From assembly GCA_034769895.1 (NCBI GenBank), contig CM068370.1, positions 33,865,747-33,929,746 of the forward strand: a stretch of 64,000 bases of DNA, in the 5' to 3' direction. The notes beneath the pieces are model-generated. The model searched no databases. It was not told the DNA's origin and saw only the letters and a program-made list of their open reading frames with translations. Positions within the stretch are counted from its first letter, which is position 1; every line of letters begins with the position of its first letter. Of this stretch, positions 56,937 to 64,000 are shown in pieces. The position numbers were made by a program, and so were the translations under genes. Source of the DNA: Magicicada septendecula. Lineage: Eukaryota > Arthropoda > Insecta > Hemiptera > Cicadidae.

Positions 56937-57712
56937 TTTTCTATTTCTCCCTTTAATTTAACTCTGAAGTGTGCTGTAGGCTTTAAACATGTCAGCATCT
57001 TTCTTCACATGGACATGTATTCCAGTAATACCCGATTTGCGACTTATATACATTAACAGCAAGCATTAGCCACGTGAGTCTGTGGTTTCAAGAACGATTA
57101 TCTCCACGACGATTAACGCCCTAACACTATTAGGAATGTAATAGTTCTAATTAAGTGATAGCGATTACAAGTACATACAAAACAATGATTTATATGTCGT
57201 CGAGTCATGCGCTCACAAGACATTAAAAAATGTCCATAAGATGCCAAGTCACAACGCTGACAACTGTTATTACGTGGAGGCGTCAAAATTGGATGTACAC
57301 AATCTGTTTGTGAGGAGAAAATAAAAATAAAAAACAAAAACATATCACGAAAGATTAATAGCCGACTGTTGACGTGTTGTATGAACATGGTTTGCATACA
57401 TTACCATGAAAAATGCGAAGTTGGAAATAATTATTCAAATCATTGTTCTATTATGCTACACCAGACTATTTAATAAACATTTTCCGTTTATGTACTCACT
57501 CATATTTATGGATCCACGATTTCTCTCTCTCTCTCACACACACACGTACGTACGCGAGCAATAGACACGCGAGTGCTCGTTCTGCAGACAACTTTTTGTG
57601 GAAACTCATTCCTATGTGCACAAATACACATTTTTTGTGATAGAGCTCAATTTTTATCTGTCATTGGTCGAGACTAAGACATGACAAATATGAGAAATAG
57701 TCGGCTAACCGA
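56937..57712. other. No recognised feature
   Basis: Short CT/CA run near 57524-57545. No supported gene. Confidence 0.4.
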
Positions 57713-57762
57713 AATTATTAAAGTATTTACCTGGCTGTTTGGCCATGGTTTACAAACAAAAA

Positions 57763-57803
57763 CCAGACGTTTCAACAGCACCACTGGCTGCTATCTTCAG
57801 TGG
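57763..57803 (-). ncRNA. Hammerhead-like module H-left
   Basis: CCA, CTGAAGA, T, AGCAGCC...GGTGCTGTT hairpin, GAAA, CGTC, TGG. Stem I CCA/TGG, core intact, GTC triplet. Confidence 0.66.
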
Positions 57804-58070
57804 AATAGGAGTCTACCCAACGCGGGAAGTCAAACGTCAGGCCCACAGTACTGTGGTGAAGGCTAAAGATGTCCCGCGATGTTACCTGTACTTATAAATT
57901 CATCAAGTCCCACGTACAGATAAAATTAGACCATCAGCCAGTCAGAACGGTGTACAGGTAAAGACTGCACCATTACCCAATCAGAATAGAGGAGGTGTAT
58001 GATAGGCTCGCATCGCGCTCTGCCATCAGGTACTCAACGGGACATCTTTACTGTTGGGTAGACTCTTATT

Positions 58071-58112
58071 CCACTGAAGATGGCAGCCAGTGGTGCTGCT
58101 GAAACGTTTAGT
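58071..58112 (+). ncRNA. Hammerhead-like module H-right
   Basis: CCA, CTGAAGA, T, stem II GGCAGC/GCTGCT, GAAA, CGTT, TAG. The core is intact. Stem I is weakened relative to the left arm. Confidence 0.6.
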
Positions 58113-58200
58113 TTGTAAACCCTGGACCACGGCCAAACAGCCCGTTAAATATTTCAAACATAACTGACACGGGCCGTGAAAGCCTTAGAACAATATAACA

Positions 58201-58655
58201 GAAAATATATTAACTCAACTTTTGTTACGCAGAGTAAAACTAACAGATGTTTAAAGTAAAATTATTACATTAATTTACCTTATACCGTTTCATTTATGAT
58301 GGTAACAAGAAAACCAGAGTAGTAACAATGGCCTCTCTTTTTACTGGAACGTTCGTGAGTGGATGATCGTTGAAAATTTGAGCTTTTAAAGGCAATAACG
58401 AAAAAAGTAGCAAGCGCTAATCGCGTTTGTTGAGCCGTAAGGAACTATTTCCAGACTGCATTCTTATCGCCTACAATTTCAGATCCGCCAGTTGTTTGCA
58501 ACAATCTTCCAATACATTTCCATTTCCATTTCCCGTGTTATTTATATCTGCATATTACTGATGATTAACTGAGAATTACTAAGTTCGCCTTGTTATATAT
58601 ATATATAAGCCTATATATTTCAATCACTTTCTGCTACAGTCCGTTTCTTGATGTA
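58201..58655. other. No recognised feature
   Basis: Short (AT)n near 58594-58606. Confidence 0.4.
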
Positions 58656-58702
58656 TATAATACTACAATACCTATAACTAATTTACCTCAAGATATATTC
58701 TT

Positions 58703-58751
58703 TCCTTCAGGAACATGTTTCGGGAGATCCTGTTCTCCCATCTTCAGCCTT
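58703..58751 (-). ncRNA. Hammerhead-like module M-left
   Basis: AAGG, CTGAAGA, T, stem II GGGAGA/TCTCCC, GAAA, CATG, TT, CCT. Stem I AGG/CCT, stem III AC/GT, core intact, GTT triplet. Confidence 0.68.
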
Positions 58752-58783
58752 CGCCATCCAGAAGCACCAGAAGCAAGATGGCG

Positions 58784-58830
58784 AAGGCTGAAGATGGGAG
58801 AACAGGATCTCCCGAAACATGTTCCTGAAG
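58784..58830 (+). ncRNA. Hammerhead-like module M-right
   Basis: Same module as M-left on the opposite strand, unchanged in the core, stem II and stem I. Confidence 0.68.
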
Positions 58831-58872
58831 GAAAAAATATATCTTGAGATAAATTAGTTATAGGTATTGTAG

Positions 58873-58908
<36 letters not shown>

Positions 58909-58910
<2 letters not shown>

Positions 58911-59109
58911 TTCAGTTAAGTTTTTGGAAAATTATTCTGAATAATACTGGGAGCAGACATACTACAGCCAGCAGTAGGAGCCTTGGCTACAAAAGGCTAT
59001 AGACAGTGACACCTGGTGACTCAAAGGTACTATGTGCTATAGATTAACAATACTGCGTCCCAGATCTACCCATGCCAATGATATAAATTGTAACTTACTT
59101 TAAGTAAAC
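58909..59109. other. No recognised feature
   Basis: Nothing seen. Confidence 0.3.
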
Positions 59110-59250
59110 AAGGTTGGCATTATTTGCCGAGTTGTTAGGCCGTGGTCAGACGTTTCGAACCCACCATCGGAGGCCATCTACAGCGTCGGGAAAACGAATG
59201 GCACGGTGTCCTCCAATTCACCCCAGTGATGAGGTAGAGAACTGAGCTTT
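59110..59250 (-). repeat. Hammerhead-family element I
   Basis: The module is followed (minus strand) by GACCACGGCCTAACAACTCG. The other side has GGCACGGTGTCCTCCAATTC, as in element F. Single arm. Confidence 0.65.
59146..59187 (-). ncRNA. Degenerate hammerhead-like module I
   Basis: CTGTAGA (A6 changed), T, GGCC...GTTC hairpin, GAAA, CGTC. Core and stem II are damaged. Confidence 0.4.
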
Positions 59251-59399
59251 TGCCTAAGAAAGCCCACTTATATAAATTTTCCTGGTAGCATGATCTGAGC
59301 TGGAAAACAGCAGCTTTAAGTCCTATCTGATTGGCTTGGGAGCACAGCATGCCAAATTGTATTCAATGAGAGGCTTTCTCCACTTCGGATGGAGGCTTT
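59251..59399. other. No recognised feature
   Basis: Nothing seen. Confidence 0.3.
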
Positions 59400-59715
59400 C
59401 TCAACTCCCATCTCATTCTCGGGTGACCCACGTCCCTTTACCAATAGTTTTATATTTCAGTGCTGATTTCAGCAATCGATCCTCTGCCATCCTTTGCAGA
59501 CCATTACATCATTATCTTCTGTAAGCTGAAATAATTTCATTTATGTCCTCTGCTTCAAGTTCTGCTCTGATATCCTCATTCCTTATTCTATCTTGCGATG
59601 TATAGCTTAAATTACTTCGAAGAAAGTGCATTTCAGCACTCTGAGTCTTGCTGCAATCCTTTTTTGCCATGACCCACGTCTCACTAGGCGATTGTGCGTA
59701 GTCATCGCACAACTA
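59400..59715 (-). pseudogene. RTE-like LINE fragment
   Basis: On the minus strand SETWVMAKKDCSKTQSAEMH, FLRSNLSYTSQDRIRNEDIR and AELEAEDINEIISAYRR, then a frameshift and GHPRMRWE. It closely matches 46975-47290. Confidence 0.82.
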
Positions 59716-60735
59716 CCTTATGTAAAAACTGGTAAGTTTCAGCCGATATGTAAATCATGATATTCGGTCACACTACACTAGGAAACAAACAAATCTAGTG
59801 CTTACTTGTCACAGTGTTGATTAAATTGCCGGCATTGTTTATCAACATAGGACGGCTGCAGTTCTGTCTGTTAATTTTTGCAATTTATTTTTTTACAGCG
59901 ATTAGAGTGCGGCATAGTGCAACTCTAACAATTGTTTGACTATATTGAGATATTTTAAATTATCAACTTGGCAATTGTTATCATTTTTGTGTAAATAACC
60001 TATTAGAAAAGCTAATACAATTACCGTCAGACGACTGGGATTGTTTTTTGTTTTATAGGCGTGTTTTGACTATCATGTTCTCTGGTATTTAACGAATTAT
60101 TTAAATGTTCCCAGATCACGATGCACGATAACCTCGTAACAATAGTTTTGAAATAATTACAGTACACTGAAAGAAGGGAGGAATATTGCTTCTTTGTTCA
60201 ATATACGGAGATAACATATGTCTATTATAAAACGCATTTTATAATGACTCTTAGTATACTTATATAAAGCTACAAAAAATTCATGTTCCGAAAATTATCA
60301 TTGTTATAAATGTACATTATAAAAAGTTTTGTTAGTTTAAAAACATAGCGTAAAACTAGGTTATGTCTTTTAAAACGTAATGCTCGGAAAAACATCTATA
60401 AATCGTGTACCTACCGTGTTTTCATGTCGGTTTTGTTTAAAGCACTGACGCAAGATTAAAGGAAGAAATATTGTGAAAAGAAGGCAGAGAGACAGGGCAC
60501 TGACTTCTCCTTTTGTTGTGCGGCTTACTGTAAGCACCTGCGCCACAGCGAGCAGAAACTTTATGCTGACATTCACCGAGTTTTTCAGTCTGTTCTCTCC
60601 CGTGACGTTCTTGTTTTAATTTACATAAAACGCAACTTATACTTATCTGGAAAATCGTCTTTACATACAATGCAGAAGAGACGCTAGTAGTGTGGGAAAG
60701 TACGGCAGTTTTTACAAGTCACTAAGCTTACAGTT
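59716..60735. other. No recognised feature
   Basis: One kilobase of AT-rich DNA without a supported feature. Confidence 0.4.
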
Positions 60736-60772
60736 CTTTGTTCCTCTGGACGTTTCATCTTCAGAAAGAAGG
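60736..60772 (-). ncRNA. Hammerhead-like core lacking stem II
   Basis: The minus strand reads CTGAAGAT directly followed by GAAACGTCCAG, as if the stem II hairpin had been deleted. It may be coincidence. Confidence 0.25.
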
Positions 60773-60983
60773 TAACTGAATTCTCCTCATGAGATTAAAA
60801 TATAATTAACTGTAATCTTTATACAAAAACGACTGTATTTAGCGCAGGATAAATACATTTGGAAATCAGTAGAAGACAATCCTACTGATTTCCTATAAAA
60901 CAGAAATCTGCACCACGCAGGTAGTGACTAGGCACTCCCATAGTACCCTGACTCAGGTGTTGATAGTGGGACTGCCACCTTAC

Positions 60984-61663
60984 AAGTGGCGTATCTAGGA
61001 TTTGTCTTTGGGGCTGGTCCGGGGTCGGGTCGGCTGCATACTAAAGAAAAAACCAGTTAAGACTAATCAAGATTACTATCTTAAAGTGACTGAAAAACGC
61101 GCGATAATATCCTGAAGTCAGTCCGATCAAATTAAACAGTAATAACACAATAAAAATACGTGTTACTGAAACGTTGCTTACAAGATACTTCATCATCACT
61201 TCATGGATAGAACTTCTCCTGTTCCGGCCTCATGACTCCCGCCATCTTGTGACCGGTCTGCCTATAGATCTTCTTCCAACCGACTCACACTCATAAGCCA
61301 ACTTCGGAAAGCGGGTATTGTCCATTCTTTCTAGATGTTGTTTCCAGCAATTTCTGTAACTCTGAATGAGTTACAGAAACTATATCATTTACGGAAACTA
61401 TATCAACTTCTCGTCTAATCTACGCGTTTCTTATATGATCGGGTCACGTATATCCCTTTCCCGATATCAAATAGCTCATTTCTGCAGCCTGTATTGGTAC
61501 CAGTCCTTCCTCCTTATAGTCCAGGTCTTGCATCTATACAGCAGTGCTGGTACTGCCATTGTCTTATATTTACAAGAATTATAGGAACAGCAATTCAGTC
61601 AATAACTATCTTAACTTGTCTGTTTACAAGATAGCCTACTTATTGACTGAACTGATTTTCCTA
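60984..61663 (+). repeat. S1 dispersed repeat, copy 4, split by a LINE
   Basis: 60984-61187 matches the first 200 bp of S1 (AGTGGCGTATCTAGGATTTG; CAGTAATAACACAATAAAAA). The S1 end (TTATTGACTGAACTGATTTT) lies at about 61640-61660. Between them are an RTE-like fragment and a short inverted S1 piece (about 61583-61615). TTACAAGATA flanks the inserted block at 61178-61187 and 61624-61633. Confidence 0.75.
61188..61590 (-). pseudogene. RTE-like LINE fragment inside S1
   Basis: On the minus strand KTMAVPALLYRCKTWTIRRK, then after stops WKQHLERMDNTRFPKLAYEC, VGRRSIGRPVTRWRES, and a GAAGTGATGATGAAG tail at the left edge. A local duplication around ACGGAAACTATATCA/ACAGAAACTATATCA (61375-61405) is present. 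Confidence 0.75.
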
Positions 61664-62424
61664 TATTTCAAACGTATACCCTAATGCTGTGTAATAAAAA
61701 CCTGTTTGTGTATTTAAAAAAGAGTTACTACTATATTAGCGTACAAGGTGAAAAAAAAAAATAATAAAACAACCTAAAAATTAAGAGATTAACAAAATTC
61801 GTCAACTTTTTCGACCCTCTAGGGGGGGTCCATTCGTCCCCTCCCTGTAAATACGTTTCCTTTCTGGGTTGACTACCCTGAACTTCACCATCCCCTGCAA
61901 CGTTATGAGTGACTATCGCTTCCACTTCCCTGGTCATTTAGCAGTTTCCACCTAGAAAGACTAGGCAAGGACATTATAAATGAGTACTGCCATTTGATGC
62001 CAGGTGGACCCCCGTTGTATACGAGGCTTTTATTCCCTCTCACAACACTTTCTGGTCATTTGAATGATAATGATATCTCAGGCCTAGGATCCGTATAACG
62101 TATAAAAAAAAGAATCCTAATATATAATATTTTAGAATATAATTCTTTCATGTTTACTAGGTGCCATAATATATTAAAAAATAATGGCAAAACTTCACGA
62201 ACAATCTAAAGAATAGGGGTTTTAACCAGTAAAAGTCTCACGAAATTATCCACTACAGATCATTAAAGGAAATTAAAATTTACTAAGTAAAAGAAATTTA
62301 CAGATAATTACAAAATTTCGTACACGTTTGTATAGATTCCTGTTAAAATGTTTCCATCACACATATTTAAGTAGTTGATACGATATTAATTGATGACTCG
62401 TTGGGCGCTTGGTGAAACATATTA
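61664..62424. other. No recognised feature
   Basis: A GC-richer segment at about 61810-61960 has no recognised identity. Confidence 0.4.
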
Positions 62425-62560
62425 GTACAAAGGTTTTTAAAAACATCTTCTTCTAAGCTCTTTGACAATGGCTTAAGAAGTCGAAACAGCTGTCAGAGTT
62501 AAATAAAATCTGTGAAACGTACCAAGTGTTAAAACGTACATGTTTTTAAAACCTTTGTGA
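62425..62560 (+). repeat. Small foldback O with a hammerhead-like module
   Basis: ACAAAGGTTTTTAAAAACAT at about 62427 is mirrored by ATGTTTTTAAAACCTTTGT at about 62540. Between them lies one module. Confidence 0.6.
62458..62498 (+). ncRNA. Hammerhead-like module O
   Basis: CTCT, TTGACAA (CTGACGA expected), T, stem II GGCTT/AAGTC, GAAA, CAGCTG, TC, AGAG. Stem I CTCT/AGAG and stem III ACA/TGT are perfect, but C3 and G8 are mutated. Confidence 0.5.
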
Positions 62561-62891
62561 GTAGTTGGTGTTTACGAATAGGCAAGTGTAGGCCTATTGT
62601 AATTTTATACAGTACTAGAATTCCAAATCATTCAAAATCGGAAAGACTTAACATGTAGGGTGCATGTGTAATAGTAATTTTGTTGTTTATATTTTTAACA
62701 TTTGCATAGATTACCTATTACAAAAAAAAAAAAACAATATTACACCAATATTTCAGATTTTACGTGTATATATTTTTTCATCGTTTTACTGAAAATCTGT
62801 TATTCCTGCGGATAATTGGACTTCCGGATATTACATAGCCTATATCTCGCTATACATGATGTAGTTTTGCAAGCGATTAGTATTTCTGTGA
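62561..62891. other. No recognised feature
   Basis: AT-rich. An A run at about 62722-62733. Confidence 0.4.
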
Positions 62892-63420
62892 AGTGAGGTG
62901 GGTTGATAAAGTAAGGAATGGTGAAGTTTTAAGAGTATATAAACAGTATATAAACACGCTTATAGCTGAAGATTTAAGGAAAAGATTGGCCAAGTGTTAT
63001 GTGTGGAGCCTTGCTTTATATGGTACAGAGACATGGACACTGAGGAAGGAGGATGAGAAAAGATTAGAAGCATTTGAGATGTGGGTTTGGCGAGCAATGG
63101 CAAAAGTAATGTGGGTTGATAAAGTAAGGAATGATGAAGTTTTAAGAAGAATTGGGGAAGAGAGAAGAATCCTGAAGGTAATAGAAAATAGGAAAAGGAA
63201 TTGGTTAGGTCATTGTTTAAGAAGAGACTGCTTGCTTACAACTGCCATGGAGGGTGTCATAGAAGGAGAAAAAAAGAAGAGGGCGTAGAAGAATGAAGTT
63301 AATAGGTAGCATTAAAATCAGAGGGTGTTACGAAGAAACGAAAAGACTGGCATGCGATAGGACAGCTTGGAGAGCTCTTACCATTTGAAGACCTGTCTTA
63401 GGATAGAATACCAAATAATA
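62892..63420 (+). pseudogene. LINE RT C-terminal fragment with internal repeat
   Basis: YINTLIAEDLRKRLAKCYVW, SLALYGTETWTLRKEDEKRL, EAFEMWVWRAMAKV, VDKVRNDEVLRRIGEERRIL and ENRKRNWLGHCLRRDCLL are a LINE C-terminal pattern (RL.KCYVWS..LYG.ETWTL, FEMW.WR.M, NEEVL+R..E.R.+L, R+.NW.GH.LR). The RWVDKVRNGEVLR block stands out of order at the 5' end (62892-62935) and again in place (63108-63150). The frame is open for 131 codons. A different family from the RTE-like set. Confidence 0.82.
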
Positions 63421-64000
63421 AGTATTTCTCATATTTGCACGGTGATGTTAAGAATCCACATGGTTTTAATGCGGTTTTCTAAACTTATTGATCGCACTTA
63501 TTTATTATGAACAGAGTAGTATAGATCTGTATTTACGAAGGATAAATTGTTGTATTAAGTGTGAACTGAATGAAAAATGTTAAACGATGGTGTGGTTGTT
63601 TTTGTGTCCCTGGTATTAAGTTATTACTACCGCAGTAAAGATCGCTTACCGCGTAACAATTTGCTTTACCGATACTACGAAAGTTTTGTTCGAGACGAAA
63701 CTGGAAAACGGTAGTTCCATACACGAAATCAAAGCGACCTTACTATGTCTTCAGGGGCCAATCAGATGGATTGGTAATCTGATCGGACTGCAGTAATTAC
63801 CAGCGAAAGAGGCAGATTCATTCTCAATCCGGTTGTTTCTATTGAGTGTGCCAGTAGGCAAAATCTCCCCCGACCGCGTTACGAGCGCTGTGCAGGCAAA
63901 GGTCGGTGATGGGGCTTCCGACCTCGCAGGATTTATGTAAGGTTTTTTCCCCTAGATGAGTTGTTGGTCTACTCCGACCTCCGGAGTCTCATCCCCCCTC
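63421..64000. other. No recognised feature
   Basis: The last 200 bp are GC-richer and run off the window. No assignment possible. Confidence 0.35.

Larger units (their letters stand above)
57713..58200. mobile_element. Foldback H with two hammerhead-like modules
   Basis: Arms at about 57713-57815 and 58050-58165 are inverted. Outside each module lies the conserved box (CCATGGCCAAACAGCC on the left arm read minus, CCACGGCCAAACAGCCCG on the right). The right end closes with CACGGGCCGTGAAAGCC, which pairs back to the box. The interior holds CCACAGTACTGTGG, shared with element C. The best-preserved full architecture of subfamily A-I. Confidence 0.82.
58661..58874. mobile_element. Young foldback M with two hammerhead-like modules
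   Basis: 97-nt arms (58661-58757, 58778-58874) differ at two positions and enclose a 20-nt spacer. The right side abuts (AT)n (58879-58908), and the left also lies in AT repeats, which hides any target duplication. It lacks the CACGGCC box, so it is a different subfamily from A-I. Confidence 0.85.

Overview
This window looks like intergenic DNA from a large, repeat-rich arthropod genome, most likely an insect. The evidence is AT-rich background, hundreds of bases of (GT)n, (GA)n and (CTT)n, and layered remnants of non-LTR retrotransposons and pogo/Tigger, hAT and mariner DNA transposons. The species cannot be named from sequence alone. I found no host protein-coding gene, tRNA or rRNA that I could defend. 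Every recognisable protein fragment is transposon-derived, and nearly all are broken by stops or frameshifts.

Layout. 1-10.8 kb: two arms of a long inverted repeat (60-705 and 9800-10745) enclose a Jockey reverse-transcriptase (RT) tail, a Tigger transposase split in two by an RTE-like LINE, and a nearly complete but dead Jockey ORF2. 10.8-16 kb: microsatellites, pogo-type ends and one hAT-like end. 16-18.3 kb: a GC-rich array of about 5.5 units of 259 bp inside a conserved-ended repeat. 18.7-19.9 kb: a three-level nest (LINE in an LTR-like element in a pogo transposase). 20-33.5 kb: LINE fragments on both strands, a small Tigger, a mariner remnant and a 246-bp tandem duplication. 34-39.3 kb and 43-45 kb: clusters of foldback elements plus an intact-ended hAT element. 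45-64 kb: more RTE-like fragments, copies of two short families (S1, S2), a Charlie-like hAT, more foldbacks and long simple repeats.

The most interesting signal is a short RNA-like module that recurs about 25 times at 18 loci, often as inverted pairs. It reads CTGANGA, one extra base (usually T), a hairpin whose sequence differs between families but stays complementary, then GAAA, CG and a UH dinucleotide. In many copies the bases just before CTGANGA are complementary to those just after the UH. This is the layout of a type I hammerhead self-cleaving ribozyme with a minimal stem III, like those known from Penelope-like elements and retrozymes. Three carriers (10005-10275, 34241-34486, 43279-43567) are bounded by 11-12 bp target-site duplications, and two of these have a reference for the empty site. 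Nine loci also share a downstream conserved box of the type CACGGCCWAACAGCCCGG, in some copies pairing with a GGCCGTG end. No autonomous partner (for example a Penelope RT with a GIY-YIG endonuclease) is visible in the window.

The RTE-like LINE family, with about 14 fragments ending in GAT-, GAC- or AAG-type short tandem repeats, is the dominant coding-derived component. It explains several of the microsatellites. Nested insertions allow a relative chronology: pogo first, then the S2 LTR-like element, then RTE-like LINEs and hammerhead-bearing foldbacks.
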